Notes: a model not told the origin generated them from the sequence alone. A DNA stretch of 64,000 nt from an uncultured beta proteobacterium (GCA_903867305.1 CAIPQU010000068.1:1-64000); one strand, 5' to 3'. Shown: positions 36,871 to 46,425, counted from the first letter of the stretch. Made by a program: numbers and translations.

Positions 36871-37464
36871 TTATTTCTGGGTATGAAGATCTTTCATGGC
36901 TGAACTTGGGTCATCTGATGTCATGAGAGAAAAAACAGAAATCACTTTATCAAACGTATCTTCAATTAATAAGAGGTCTTTTTGAGGTGGCTTCTTTAAT
37001 ACATAGTTCACGACTTCTTGATGGGGGCTTCCCAATGGAACCGTATCTCTAGGGTGACCAATACCAATGCGTAATCGCCAATAATTTGGTGTGCCCAGGT
37101 GCGCTGAAATACTTTTCAGGCCATTATGCCCACCAGTTCCACCCCCCAATTTAAGCCGGGCCACTCCAGGAGGTAAGTCAAGCTCATCATGAATAACTAA
37201 GATATGACTAGGTTCAATTTGGTAGAATTTTGCTACAGCACCTACAGCTTCTCCGCTAGCATTCATATAGGTTTGAGGCTTCAAAAGCCAAATGGTTTGT
37301 TGAGTTTTGGTTGCTTTTGCTATTTGGCTTTTGAATGATTTTTCTTTGGTGTAGGAGGCATTTAAGAATCGCCCGAGTTGATCACAAAGCCAAAATCCAG
37401 CATTATGCCGGTCTGAAATATGTTCATCCCCAGGATTACCGAGACCTACAATTAATTGAATCAT
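36871..37464 (-). CDS. pth: Peptidyl-tRNA hydrolase
   Basis: Releases peptides from stalled peptidyl-tRNAs. The 197 residues contain GLGNPGDEHISDRHNAGFW with the catalytic His, the PQTYMNASGEAV loop, the HDELDLPPG Asp and GGHNGLKS. A strong terminator separates it from rplY upstream, so pth has its own promoter. Confidence 0.95.
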   Translation of the reverse strand: MIQLIVGLGNPGDEHISDRHNAGFWLCDQLGRFLNASYTKEKSFKSQIAKATKTQQTIWLLKPQTYMNASGEAVGAVAKFYQIEPSHILVIHDELDLPPGVARLKLGGGTGGHNGLKSISAHLGTPNYWRLRIGIGHPRDTVPLGSPHQEVVNYVLKKPPQKDLLLIEDTFDKVISVFSLMTSDDPSSAMKDLHTQK

Positions 37465-37503
37465 TAAAATACTTTAAACGAATTTCGCATGAATGAAATA
37501 GAT

Positions 37504-37539
37504 ATAAAAAAACCCGCTCCAAATAACTAGAGCGGGTTT
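37504..37539 (-). terminator. Intrinsic terminator after rplY
   Basis: On the minus strand AAACCCGCTC (37539-37530) pairs with GAGCGGGTTT (37519-37510) around a 10-nt loop and continues into a T tract. It lies 17 nt after the rplY stop. Confidence 0.9.
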
Positions 37540-37555
37540 GATCAGAATAAGAAGA

Positions 37556-38206
37556 TTATTCTTTACCTTCTTTATCTTTCAATTTGATTGCAGTTGGAGC
37601 GGCGGGCGCTTCTGGAGCTCCGCTCGCTAGAGGTTCAGCACTGACACGTGGCTCACGTGCAACTACAATTGCTGGGTTCTCTTGTTCTACATGTAAGCTC
37701 AATGTAACTCCCTTAGGAAGGGTGATGTCTTTCGCATGAATAGATTCACCAATTTGGATTTTGGAGAGTTCAACTTCAATAAACTCGGGCAAGTCTGCTG
37801 GTAAGCAAACAATTTCGAGTTCATTCGTAATGTGGTTAACAACACCACCACCAATTTTTACTGCAGGAGAAACGTCATCACCCTTAAAGTGAAGAGGAAT
37901 TTTCATGTGAACCTTCTGTTTTGCATCAATACGCTGAAAGTCGATGTGTAAAACCAATGGCTTAAAAGGATGCATTTGGTAATCACGTAATAAGGCTTTT
38001 TGAACCTTACCAGCAACTTCAATTTCTAGTACAGATGAGTGGAAAGCTTCTTTTTTTAAAGCATGGAATAGAGCATTGTGATCCAATTCCACTGCTTGCG
38101 GTAATTCTGTTCCACCATAAATAATGCCAGGTGTTTTTCCAGAGTTGCGCAGGCGGCGGCTCGCACCAGTGCCCTGTACGCTACGTTCGTAGGCGACGAC
38201 TTTCAT
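37556..38206 (-). CDS. rplY: Ribosomal protein L25 / general stress protein Ctc
   Basis: 5S rRNA-binding ribosomal protein of the long CTC/TL5 form, 216 residues. The N-terminal L25 domain (about 1-92) begins [32 protein letters not shown]. The C-terminal TL5 beta domain (about 95-190) is followed by an Ala/Pro-rich tail. AAGGAG sits 6 nt before the ATG. A structured leader with two hairpins separates it from prs. Confidence 0.95.
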   Translation of the reverse strand: MKVVAYERSVQGTGASRRLRNSGKTPGIIYGGTELPQAVELDHNALFHALKKEAFHSSVLEIEVAGKVQKALLRDYQMHPFKPLVLHIDFQRIDAKQKVHMKIPLHFKGDDVSPAVKIGGGVVNHITNELEIVCLPADLPEFIEVELSKIQIGESIHAKDITLPKGVTLSLHVEQENPAIVVAREPRVSAEPLASGAPEAPAAPTAIKLKDKEGKE

Positions 38207-38232
38207 ATAAAACTCCTTAAGATAAATATCTC

Positions 38233-38280
38233 ACCCTATTATTAGGGTAAGGCTTTTCTGCTCGCGACCAAGCAGAAAAG
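38233..38280 (-). promoter_or_regulatory. Two-hairpin leader between prs and rplY
   Basis: Hairpin A: CTTTTCTGCT (38253-38262) with AGCAGAAAAG (38271-38280), 10 bp, 8-nt loop. Hairpin B: ACCCTA (38233-38238) with TAGGGT (38243-38248), 6 bp, TTAT loop. Neither is followed by a T run on the minus strand, so they are not typical terminators. They may be an autoregulatory rplY leader. The role is inferred. Confidence 0.5.
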
Positions 38281-38312
38281 TCCTCCATTATAGCCTTTTT
38301 AGGAAGCTTTGG

Positions 38313-39272
38313 CTAGTCTGTCTCTGTGAACATTGACATTACCGAGTCCCCACGACTGATTCGGAGTAATGTTTCGCCAAGTAGAGGGGCAACAGAAAGG
38401 CTTCGAATTTTCGGACTTGCCTTGGCTAAGTCACTTAGTGGGATAGTGTCTGTGACGACAACTTCGTCTAATTCAGAATCCATGATCCGAGTGATAGCAT
38501 TTCCAGATAGGACCGGGTGGGTACAGTAAGCCATGACGCTTTTAGCACCTCGTTGTTTAAGGACTTCCGCAGCTTTACACAAAGTGCCACCAGTATCGAT
38601 CATGTCGTCCATGATCACGCATTGGCGACCGTCTACCTCACCAATGACATGCATGACTTCGGAGACATTTGCTTTTGGACGGCGTTTATCAATAATGGCT
38701 AAATCACAACCAAGTTGTTTGGCTAGTGCTCTTGCCCGAACAACGCCCCCAATATCAGGTGACACAACGAGAAGTTCCCCATTATTTTTATTCTGTAGGT
38801 CTGCCAACAAAATTGGAGATGCATAAATATTATCGACGGGAATATCGAAAAAACCTTGAATTTGGTCGGCATGAAGATCCATCGTTAAAACACGACCAAC
38901 TCCTGCCACCGATTGCAACATATTGGCAACAATTCTAGCGGAAATGGCGACCCGTGCTGAGCGAGGACGCCGGTCTTGCCTAGCATATCCGAAGTAAGGG
39001 ATCACTGCGGTTATTGTCCCTGCAGATGCTCTTTTTAGAGCATCAATCATGATCATCAGCTCCATCAAGTTATCATTCGTTGGAGCACAAGTGGGCTGCA
39101 AAACAACGACATGCTTACTACGAACATTCTCCTGAATCTCTACTTGGATTTCACCATCAGAAAATCGACCAACTAATGCTTTTCCAAGGTCTTGCCCAAG
39201 ATAATCGGCAACTAATTTTGCAAGTACTGGATTGGCATTACCAGTAAAAATAGCCATGGACTCGTTACTCAT
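38313..39272 (-). CDS. prs: Ribose-phosphate pyrophosphokinase
   Basis: Makes PRPP from ribose-5-phosphate and ATP. The 319 residues include [50 protein letters not shown] and the PRPP loop [17 protein letters not shown] precedes the ATG. The gene lies just downstream of tRNA-Gln, the standard ispE-tRNA-prs order of Burkholderiales. Confidence 0.96.
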   Translation of the reverse strand: MSNESMAIFTGNANPVLAKLVADYLGQDLGKALVGRFSDGEIQVEIQENVRSKHVVVLQPTCAPTNDNLMELMIMIDALKRASAGTITAVIPYFGYARQDRRPRSARVAISARIVANMLQSVAGVGRVLTMDLHADQIQGFFDIPVDNIYASPILLADLQNKNNGELLVVSPDIGGVVRARALAKQLGCDLAIIDKRRPKANVSEVMHVIGEVDGRQCVIMDDMIDTGGTLCKAAEVLKQRGAKSVMAYCTHPVLSGNAITRIMDSELDEVVVTDTIPLSDLAKASPKIRSLSVAPLLGETLLRISRGDSVMSMFTETD

Positions 39273-39343
39273 CGTAGCTCCAGATAGAGGTTGCAGGTAT
39301 TTTATGCATGTGGGATTGAATAAATTGACGCATTAGGAAGAGG

Positions 39344-39420
39344 TGGCAGAGGAGGAAGGACTCGAACCTTCGGATGCCGGAATCAAAATCCGGTGCCTTA
39401 ACCAACTTGGCGACTCCCCT
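39344..39420 (-). tRNA. tRNA-Gln (anticodon TTG)
   Basis: Minus-strand cloverleaf of 77 nt with encoded CCA. The acceptor stem pairs AGGGGAG with CTCCTCT. The anticodon stem is CCGGA/TCCGG around loop TTTTGAT, giving anticodon TTG (glutamine). The T arm contains GGTTCGAGTCC. Its 5' 23 nt overlap the end of ispE, whose TAA stop falls in the D arm. Confidence 0.95.
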
Positions 39421-40309
39421 CTTGTATGTTGATGCTAGATTTTAAATTATAAGCTGAGTGCTGCTTCAGACTTTGGACTTTAAAACCTCGCCACATAGGT
39501 GGAAGTTCAGAAAAACAATTTACCGCTTCGACTTTGTCAGGAATTTCACAAAAAACCGAACTACCCGAACCAGTCATCATTGGTTGAGAGCCAGGAAACT
39601 GATTTTCTAGCCACTCAATTGCGCTCTGTACTTCCGAATACTTTTTTGTTGCAACAGTCTGTAAATCATTTGATAGGGTCATATGACCTGCATAATGCGC
39701 TTCAAAGTCATCTATTGTAATCGGTGTACGATTTCGCGTCAAATCAGGCGAAGAAAAAATGCTTTTTGTTGGTATTGATACTCCTGGAAATATCACCATG
39801 TAGCTCACATCTTTTAAAGTAATTTCAGTGATTACTTCACCAACACCCTCCACAAAGGCATTTTTTCCAAAGAGAAAAAAAGGGACATCAGCACCTAACC
39901 GGAGCCCTAAAGTCATTAATTCTTGTTGAGGTATATTGAGGCCCCAAAGTTGATTTAATCCCAATAAAGTGCTTGCGGCATCTGAGGAGCCCCCCCCTAA
40001 TCCGGCACCCATCGGAATCTGCTTATCTAGATCGATATCGACGCCAAATGCAGTATTGTATTTTTCTTTTAAAAGGCGGGCAGCTTTAACCACTAAATCA
40101 TCTTCGGCGGGAACATTTGGAAGGGGGTTTAATCGTTGGATCACACCATCGGCTCTAATTTTTAATTTAACGGTATCTTGTAAATCAATTAATTGAAAAA
40201 CACTCTGCAACAAATGATAGCCGTCTGGACGTTGGCCCGTCACATGTAAAAAAAGATTCAACTTTGCAGGCGCTAAAACATGCAGAAAATTAGTCATTCG
40301 CTTGATCAA
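39398..40309 (-). CDS. ispE: 4-diphosphocytidyl-2-C-methyl-D-erythritol kinase
   Basis: GHMP kinase of the non-mevalonate isoprenoid pathway. The 303 residues show PAKLNLFLHVTGQRPDGYH, the ATP loop IPMGAGLGGGSSDAAS and MMTGSGSSVFCE. The C-terminal tail SSINIQEGSRQVG runs into tRNA-Gln on the same strand, and the last seven residues and the stop use tRNA sequence. The gene follows the TPR-LolB fusion with a 20-nt overlap. Confidence 0.93.
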   Translation of the reverse strand: MIKRMTNFLHVLAPAKLNLFLHVTGQRPDGYHLLQSVFQLIDLQDTVKLKIRADGVIQRLNPLPNVPAEDDLVVKAARLLKEKYNTAFGVDIDLDKQIPMGAGLGGGSSDAASTLLGLNQLWGLNIPQQELMTLGLRLGADVPFFLFGKNAFVEGVGEVITEITLKDVSYMVIFPGVSIPTKSIFSSPDLTRNRTPITIDDFEAHYAGHMTLSNDLQTVATKKYSEVQSAIEWLENQFPGSQPMMTGSGSSVFCEIPDKVEAVNCFSELPPMWRGFKVQSLKQHSAYNLKSSINIQEGSRQVG

Positions 40310-41798
40310 TGATGAGGCGAATCTCTATGTCACCTTCTTGGCCAGAACGATTCATATTGATTTTTTGTAATTTATTATTCGAACCCCATGAGTAGTTGAG
40401 TAGCCAACCATCTTGTGAGATTTCGACTACTTGACCGTTTTCATTGCGTTTCACGGTACCTGGAGATCCAGGCCTTGCATAGCCAGACAGCCACGCAGAT
40501 AAACCACGACCAGGTATTGGCAGGCCGGTTGCTTGTTGAATCAGTTGATCAGCATCCATCGCAGTCACAAGCTTGCCGTTTTGCTCTAAAGTAGCCTTGC
40601 TTGGAGTGATATTAATTTTTGCGATAGAAGATCCAAGGGGGCCACGAATTTCTAAATTATCACTTAAGTTTTCATGAGATAAATAAAAAGCGCCATTCCC
40701 TCCGTTTTGAGAAGATTTACCATTTACTTTTATGGCAAAACGCCCATCCCAGCGCCGTGAAACAGTGCTATCGAAAACTTCAGTTGAAGACCAGTCGGGC
40801 TTTAACCGTTGCAAAGTTTCTCTTAAAGTGGACTGACTCGCATTGATAGATTCAGCTTTTCTCCACACATTCAAGGCATCTTCCTTCTGTCCATTTACCC
40901 AGAGAACTTCACCAAGGTGAGCCCCGACTTCAGCCTCTGGTAATAATTCAAAAGATTGTTTTAATTGAGTAATGGCAACATCATATTGCCCTAAACGATA
41001 ATAAATCCAACCAAGACTATCGATAATATAAGGGTCATTGGGAGCATATTTGAGGGCTTCTTGGATCAGGTTGAAGGATTCTTGCAAATGAATATTTCGG
41101 TCAGCAAAGGAGTATCCCAAAGCATTGAGAGCACTAGAATCATTAGGTTTTTGTTGAATAATGGAACGAAGAACTTTTTCCATATTGTCATAGTGACCTA
41201 ATTTATCCTCGCCTAAGGAATATAAGAAAAGAATATTGGTATCTTTGGGGAGAGGTTTAAAAGCATTAATGATTTTAGCGAGAGCTACAGTCGATTGATC
41301 CTGATTAGTAGACCTAGCCAAGATGGGTAAAAGTTTCGTCAAAAAATCATCACGCTCTGCAACGGTTTTAGTTTTTAATAATTTAATGGTTGGCTGAACA
41401 GATTCATTCCATTTATTATTAAACATCAAAAGAGTGATTAAAACTTCCTTTGAGTTCGTATCAGCATCAGGTGTTAACTCATCCCATAATTTCGCAGACT
41501 CTAGCGAAGCTTCTGGTGATTGTGCGGCTAAGGCAATCTCCATGGCTTGCTGAGCAATACGCGGATCCCTTGAGTTTTTTGCAAGGTTAAACATTGATTG
41601 ATAGGAAAGAGAAATGTCGCCTCTTTGCAAGGCAATTTGTGAGGCAAGATATTGAAAAACTTGGCTAGAAAAGCTTTCTGAATTAAAAATAGATGTTTGA
41701 GCTTGTACCTGACTAGGCATCATCCAAAAATATGGCATGATGCTAACTAAGCAAACCGTCAAAAAACGTCTAATTTGATATAAATTGTATTTAAGCAT
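40290..41798 (-). CDS. TPR protein fused to a C-terminal LolB-like domain
   Basis: A 502-residue single ORF. A Sec signal peptide ends near VQA (about residue 33). TPR-like helices span about 45-325 (clear units SSALNALGYSFADRN, PYIIDSLGWIYYRLGQYDVAITQ). From about 345 the sequence is LolB-like (RRWDGRFAIKV, LEIRGPLGSSIAKINI, LIQQATGLPIPGRGLSAWLSG, GWLLNYSW). LolB is normally a separate lipoprotein inserting lipoproteins in the outer membrane. The only Cys is C16, not in a lipobox, so this LolB domain should not be lipidated. ATG at 41798 is preferred over an adjacent GTG. Confidence 0.85.
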   Translation of the reverse strand: MLKYNLYQIRRFLTVCLVSIMPYFWMMPSQVQAQTSIFNSESFSSQVFQYLASQIALQRGDISLSYQSMFNLAKNSRDPRIAQQAMEIALAAQSPEASLESAKLWDELTPDADTNSKEVLITLLMFNNKWNESVQPTIKLLKTKTVAERDDFLTKLLPILARSTNQDQSTVALAKIINAFKPLPKDTNILFLYSLGEDKLGHYDNMEKVLRSIIQQKPNDSSALNALGYSFADRNIHLQESFNLIQEALKYAPNDPYIIDSLGWIYYRLGQYDVAITQLKQSFELLPEAEVGAHLGEVLWVNGQKEDALNVWRKAESINASQSTLRETLQRLKPDWSSTEVFDSTVSRRWDGRFAIKVNGKSSQNGGNGAFYLSHENLSDNLEIRGPLGSSIAKINITPSKATLEQNGKLVTAMDADQLIQQATGLPIPGRGLSAWLSGYARPGSPGTVKRNENGQVVEISQDGWLLNYSWGSNNKLQKINMNRSGQEGDIEIRLIIDQAND

Positions 41799-41804
41799 CA
41801 CTCT

Positions 41805-41810
41805 ATTCTA
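41805..41810 (-). promoter_or_regulatory. -10 element of the TPR-LolB gene, leaderless spacing
   Basis: Minus-strand TAGAAT lies exactly 6 nt before the ATG at 41798, the same hexamer and spacing as in front of gpmA. Upstream sequence is TATA-rich and shared with the divergent mutM. Confidence 0.5.
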
Positions 41811-41836
41811 TATAACTCTGAACGACTCTTCCCAAT

Positions 41837-42670
41837 ATGCCTGAATTACCCGAAGTAGAAGTTACCAAACTAGGAATTGCCCCTTACATTGAAGGAAAAA
41901 CCTTAACTGAGCTAATTGTTCACGACGGTCGATTTCGTTGGCCGGTTCCAAGTAATCTAAAAAAAATACTCATTGATCAAACCTGCTCTGCGATTCACAG
42001 GCGTGGAAAATATCTACTATTTTATTTTGAAAGAGGTGTGATGGTTTTACATTTGGGGATGACAGGCGTATTAAGAATTCAGAAAATACAAGAAGAGCCC
42101 AAAAAATATAATCGAATTGAATTTCATTTCGGGGATACCGCATTAAGATTTCATGACCCCAGAAAATTTGGATCTGTTTTATGGCACCCCATCGAGCATG
42201 GCCCTATAGAGAACTTTCCACTTTTAAAGAAGTTGGGAGTTGAACCCTTTGAAAATGAGTTCTCTGGCGTCAATGGTACAAAACTTTTGTATGAAAGATC
42301 TCGTGGCCGAACTGTTTCAGTAAAACAGTATTTACTTGCAGGGCAAGTCGTGGTCGGGGTGGGGAATATATATTGTTCAGAAAGTTTATTTGAAGCAAAG
42401 ATTAATCCCAAAACACCTGCTGGGAAGATTTCAAAGCCTAGATATGAGCGACTAGCCAAAGCTGTGCAACTGATCTTAAAAAAAGCGATTCAAGCTGGAG
42501 GAAGTAGCCTAAAAGATTTTGTTCATAGCGACGGTGAGCCTGGGCATTTTATGGTTCTTACGAAGGTTTATGACCGTGCAGGACTTCCCTGCAAAGAGTG
42601 TGGAACACCGATTAAACAGATTACACAAGGTCAGCGTTCGACATATTATTGTCCACAATGTCAGAAATGA
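41837..42670 (+). CDS. mutM: Formamidopyrimidine-DNA glycosylase
   Basis: Excises 8-oxoguanine and related lesions and nicks the backbone. The 277 residues begin MPELPEVEV with the catalytic Pro2 and Glu3. The helix-two-turn-helix region with GVGNIYCSE follows, and the zinc finger CKECGTPIKQ...CPQC closes the C-terminus. mutY overlaps its stop (ATGA), pairing two enzymes of the oxidised-guanine repair system. Confidence 0.95.
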   Translation: MPELPEVEVTKLGIAPYIEGKTLTELIVHDGRFRWPVPSNLKKILIDQTCSAIHRRGKYLLFYFERGVMVLHLGMTGVLRIQKIQEEPKKYNRIEFHFGDTALRFHDPRKFGSVLWHPIEHGPIENFPLLKKLGVEPFENEFSGVNGTKLLYERSRGRTVSVKQYLLAGQVVVGVGNIYCSESLFEAKINPKTPAGKISKPRYERLAKAVQLILKKAIQAGGSSLKDFVHSDGEPGHFMVLTKVYDRAGLPCKECGTPIKQITQGQRSTYYCPQCQK

Positions 42671-43755
42671 AGGATTTTTCTACAAAACTTCTACAGTGGC
42701 ATTCAGCGCATGGACGTCGCGGATTACCTTGGCAAAATGAGAAAGATCCCTATAAGGTTTGGATTTCCGAAATTATGTTGCAACAAACCCAAGTTGCTAC
42801 TGTAAAAGAACGCTACCTTCAATTTGTGCAAACTTTTCCAAGCCTCAAGGATTTAGCGAAAGCTAATAGTGATGAAGTGATGGGTTTGTGGGCTGGATTA
42901 GGTTATTACACAAGAGCCAGAAATCTTCATGCCTGCGCCAAAGTCATCGAGCAAAAATATGATGGTAATTTCCCGAATGAAGCAAGCACTCTAAGTACTC
43001 TTCCTGGAATCGGGAAGTCTACTGCATCAGCAATTGCAGCCTTTTGCTTTAACCAAAAAATTAGCATATTAGATGCCAATGTTAAGCGTTTATTAGGGCG
43101 CATCTATGCCGTAGAAGATGATCTAAAAAAGACCGTAACACATGAATATCTTTGGAAAATTGCTCAAGACCTTTTACCTAAAACGTCTAGTGATATGCCT
43201 GCTTATACTCAAGCACTCATGGATTATGGTGCGACTGTTTGCACCCCAAGAAATCCCCACTGTCAAGGATGTGTTTTCAAAAAAGGATGTCTTGCCTATG
43301 AGCAAGACATCGTAGATCAGATTCCCAAAAAAGTTAAAAAAGTATCTATTAAAGAAGTTCAATCAGTCATGCTTTGTATCTTGGCAAAAGATCAGCTGTT
43401 ATTACATCGCCGACCACCATCAGGTATATGGGGTGGATTGTGGAGTTTGCCAGAGTCAGCGTGGACAGAAAATGTAGACTTGCAAGATCTGACAGATGCT
43501 TTAAATGATTTTCAAAACTTACCTTTGGACATCTTACGTAGGGCGTTACCTAAGGCCAAGTTTATGGCTCCTCGAAAGCATGTTTTTACACACCGTGTTT
43601 TATATTTTCAGATAGGTATTTTGAAAGTTCATCAGCCCTTTGAGATAGATAATGCCGATTTCAAGTGGGTAAATAAGATTGAGGTTCAAGAGCTTGGATT
43701 ACCAACCCCAGTGAAACAATTTATTCAGGACTACTGGAGCATTAACTCTTTGTAG
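42667..43755 (+). CDS. mutY: A/G-specific adenine glycosylase
   Basis: Removes adenine mispaired with 8-oxoguanine. I place the start at ATG 42667, giving MKDFSTKLLQWHSAHGRRGLPWQ, the usual MutY opening (362 residues). The helix-hairpin-helix region (TLPGIGKSTASAI, DANVKRLLGR), the 4Fe-4S cluster CTPRNPHCQGCVFKKGC and a C-terminal NUDIX-like domain follow. Its stop overlaps the convergent rapZ by 14 bp. Confidence 0.95.
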   Translation: MKDFSTKLLQWHSAHGRRGLPWQNEKDPYKVWISEIMLQQTQVATVKERYLQFVQTFPSLKDLAKANSDEVMGLWAGLGYYTRARNLHACAKVIEQKYDGNFPNEASTLSTLPGIGKSTASAIAAFCFNQKISILDANVKRLLGRIYAVEDDLKKTVTHEYLWKIAQDLLPKTSSDMPAYTQALMDYGATVCTPRNPHCQGCVFKKGCLAYEQDIVDQIPKKVKKVSIKEVQSVMLCILAKDQLLLHRRPPSGIWGGLWSLPESAWTENVDLQDLTDALNDFQNLPLDILRRALPKAKFMAPRKHVFTHRVLYFQIGILKVHQPFEIDNADFKWVNKIEVQELGLPTPVKQFIQDYWSINSL

Positions 43756-44632
43756 ACAAAATACGATCTAACTCTCGATGTCTTTTTAGTAATGTGAGAG
43801 GTTTAAAAGTATCAGAAGGGCTATGAATACATAAATCAAAAAGCTCATTGACCATCGCAATGGAACGATGTTGACCCCCAGTGCAACCTATGCCAATGGT
43901 TAAATAACTGCGGCCATCAACTTGATACTTTGGAACCCAAAGCGCTAGAAATTTAAAAATATCTATTTTTAAATCACTAAAAAGACGTTGAGATCTCAAA
44001 TATTCAATGACAGGCAGATCATTGCCAGTTAAAGGACGAAGTAATTTATCGTAATAAGGGTTAGGTATGCAGCGCATGTCAAACATGATATCCACGTCTT
44101 GCGGGATACCATTTTTATAGCCAAAGGATTCAAATAGTAGAGTTAGTCCTTGCGAATTGACTTGTAGCAAATCGATTACCCATGCTTTGAGAGTATTCGA
44201 AGACAAGTTGCTTGTATCAATATGATGACCAATACTGGCAAGATCGAGGAGTAGTTCGCGTTCGAGGTTAATTGCTTCAATTAATGATTTTCCGGAATTT
44301 TCAGACGTCATCGAAGATAGAGGATGACGTCGCCGAGTTTCAGAAAATCGATTGACGAGAGTTTCAGTGGAGGCATCTAAAAATAGAACGGTAATATCGT
44401 GCTCAATTTTAAGTTTCGAAATAATAGATGGTAATTGCTGAATAGAGGTCCCTTGACGGCCATCGATCGCAATTGCAAGCCTTGAATTATTGTTAGGGTT
44501 AGCACCCTGTATTAAGTTCTCTAATAAATGTAATGGAAGGTTATCAATACAATCATATCCGGCATCTTCAAGAGCTCTAATGGCAACAGACTTACCAGAC
44601 CCTGAAGTACCGGTAATAACAAAAATCTTCAT
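43742..44632 (-). CDS. rapZ: RNase adapter protein RapZ
   Basis: Nucleotide-binding protein of the YvcJ/RapZ family. The 296 residues have the Walker [11 protein letters not shown] and the C-terminal block [18 protein letters not shown]. In E. coli it guides RNase E to the GlmZ small RNA; that role cannot be assumed here. It overlaps hprK by 4 nt in the ptsN-hprK-rapZ cluster. Confidence 0.92.
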   Translation of the reverse strand: MKIFVITGTSGSGKSVAIRALEDAGYDCIDNLPLHLLENLIQGANPNNNSRLAIAIDGRQGTSIQQLPSIISKLKIEHDITVLFLDASTETLVNRFSETRRRHPLSSMTSENSGKSLIEAINLERELLLDLASIGHHIDTSNLSSNTLKAWVIDLLQVNSQGLTLLFESFGYKNGIPQDVDIMFDMRCIPNPYYDKLLRPLTGNDLPVIEYLRSQRLFSDLKIDIFKFLALWVPKYQVDGRSYLTIGIGCTGGQHRSIAMVNELFDLCIHSPSDTFKPLTLLKRHRELDRILSTKS

Positions 44633-45606
44633 GACTTTAACGTTTTAAGAGCCGATTCTTGTTGCATTAGTTCTCTTTGCCTAGCGATGAAGTCATCGAG
44701 TGTATTGATACCACGTAATTGTAGAATCGTATTCCGAACTGCGGCTTCTACGAGAACTGCAATATTTCGACCTGCGGCAACTTGTATTTTTACCGTTCTA
44801 ATCGGTATGCCAAGGACGTCAATAAACTGTGACTCAAGGGGTAGTCTTTCAAATTCACCTTCATTCCTTCTTACCAGCTGAACGATCAGACGAAGTTTAA
44901 GCTTTCTTCTCACAGCAGTTTCACCAAAAATGGTTCTAATATCCAATAAACCAAGGCCTCGAACCTCTAAAAGATCACGTAGGATCGTTGGACATCTTCC
45001 TTCAACATAGTCAGGACCTAAGCGCGCAAAATCAACGGCATCATCAGCTACCAGGCCATGGCCTCGAGAAATTAACTCAAGCCCAAGTTCGCTTTTACCC
45101 AAACCAGACTCACCAGTCAGAAGAACTCCCAATCCTAAAATATCCATAAAAACACCATGCATGGTAATTTTGGGAGCGCTGAGCTTTGTAAGATATAAGC
45201 GTAAATGATCGATCACTTCTGAGGCAGCTAAAGGAGTACTAAATAAAGGGGTTGAAGAACGTTGACAGTAAAGCTTCAAAGCTTCATTTGGTTCTTGCCC
45301 ATCAGCAACAATTAAACAAGGTGGGCGCATGATCATCAGATCAGAGAGCTGATGACGTTGTTGGGCTTTTTGTAAACGTTCTAAATATGAAATCTCTGGC
45401 TCACCACAAACTTGTAAACGGCTTGGGTGAATTAAGTTGAGGTGTCCTACCAAATCGGAGGATGACGTTGACTGATCGATGATTTGTGGATCAAAGCAAC
45501 GATCGGCGCCTTCTTGGCCAGCGACCCATCTGAGCTTAAGCTCTTCAAAGTTCTCATCAAAAATATATTGCGCGGTAATACCAATGAGAGAGGGCTGCTG
45601 GATCAT
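44629..45606 (-). CDS. hprK: HPr kinase/phosphorylase
   Basis: Bifunctional enzyme phosphorylating or dephosphorylating HPr on Ser46. The 325 residues show the Walker [16 protein letters not shown], the family signature [15 protein letters not shown] and [19 protein letters not shown]. HPr with Ser46 is encoded about 32 kb upstream (12532-12801), so the regulatory circuit is complete. ptsN precedes it by 2 nt. Confidence 0.94.
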   Translation of the reverse strand: MIQQPSLIGITAQYIFDENFEELKLRWVAGQEGADRCFDPQIIDQSTSSSDLVGHLNLIHPSRLQVCGEPEISYLERLQKAQQRHQLSDLMIMRPPCLIVADGQEPNEALKLYCQRSSTPLFSTPLAASEVIDHLRLYLTKLSAPKITMHGVFMDILGLGVLLTGESGLGKSELGLELISRGHGLVADDAVDFARLGPDYVEGRCPTILRDLLEVRGLGLLDIRTIFGETAVRRKLKLRLIVQLVRRNEGEFERLPLESQFIDVLGIPIRTVKIQVAAGRNIAVLVEAAVRNTILQLRGINTLDDFIARQRELMQQESALKTLKS

Positions 45607-45608
45607 GA

Positions 45609-46061
45609 TTAATCCTGAAAAGTCATTTCAGAAAGAAGTTGATCTGCCGATGTTATTTCGCGCAAGCGTGTGCGTTTTGACTTGTCAGCCAAAATTTGAG
45701 CGATTTCGGAGAGTAAATCTAAATGTTTTTGGGTCGCTGCTTCTGGAACCAAAAGAAAGATCACGATATCAACTGCTATTTGATCAGAAGTTTTAAAGTC
45801 GATACCCTGTGAGATTCGGTAAAAGCTAGCGTGAGCTTCTTTTAAACCTTTTACACGACCATGCGGGATCGCTACCCCAACACCTAAACCAGTAGATCCT
45901 AGTTTTTCACGAGCTTCTAGGCACTGCAGTATCAGATCTTTAGATAACTTGGTGGTTTGAGCGAAATGTGAACTTGCTAAGCTAAATAATTCATGGATGT
46001 TTTTAACATCAACATCTATGTATATTTGGTCGGTAGGTAGTATCTCAACAAGTTCACTCAT
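45609..46061 (-). CDS. ptsN: Nitrogen-related PTS EIIA (PtsN)
   Basis: EIIA-Ntr regulatory phosphoprotein, 150 residues. The phosphoacceptor His lies in [15 protein letters not shown]. It normally links PTS phosphorylation to potassium and nitrogen control. It starts 7 nt after hpf and is part of the hpf-ptsN-hprK-rapZ series. Confidence 0.94.
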   Translation of the reverse strand: MSELVEILPTDQIYIDVDVKNIHELFSLASSHFAQTTKLSKDLILQCLEAREKLGSTGLGVGVAIPHGRVKGLKEAHASFYRISQGIDFKTSDQIAVDIVIFLLVPEAATQKHLDLLSEIAQILADKSKRTRLREITSADQLLSEMTFQD

Positions 46062-46068
46062 AAGCCTA

Positions 46069-46425
46069 TTATAAGTTCAACCCTGCACTAGCTGCTGAAA
46101 TTTGTTTAGCAGAGATTGGGTGATGACGATTTTTTGTTCTTTCTTTTACTTTGATAATCTGTTTATCGAGTTTAATGACTGCAAGATCAATGGCTTGATA
46201 AAGATCTTCATGGTGGGCAATGGCAAACAGATCTTTGCCCATCAGGTGCAGACTCAATTCTGCAGTTTGTCGTAAATCTTTTTCTTGAGCCTTATCGACA
46301 GACAAATTCGCACTAATTTGAATGATTTGTTCAAAGTGTTTTTTAATAGCGACTAACTTTTCTTCTAGATGCGTCCTAAGACCGGGAGTTACTTCGAGGT
46401 GATGACTGTGAATGATGAGTTTCAT
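46069..46425 (-). CDS. hpf: Short-form ribosome hibernation promoting factor
   Basis: Binds the 30S subunit and promotes ribosome dormancy. The start at 46425 gives MKLIIHSHHLEVTP and 118 residues, the short HPF form. A longer frame from 46476 adds 17 hydrophobic residues that are not typical and is rejected. In most Burkholderiales rpoN lies between lptB and hpf; here only 141 bp separate them. Confidence 0.92.
   Translation of the reverse strand: MKLIIHSHHLEVTPGLRTHLEEKLVAIKKHFEQIIQISANLSVDKAQEKDLRQTAELSLHLMGKDLFAIAHHEDLYQAIDLAVIKLDKQIIKVKERTKNRHHPISAKQISAASAGLNL

Noticed and set aside
38253..38280. 10-bp hairpin as a terminator of prs
   Set aside because: No T tract follows on the minus strand; a leader or processing role is more likely.
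41747..41753. Cys16 of the TPR-LolB fusion as a lipobox cysteine
   Set aside because: The preceding residues LTV do not fit the lipobox rule of a small residue at -1, and the signal peptide continues well past it.
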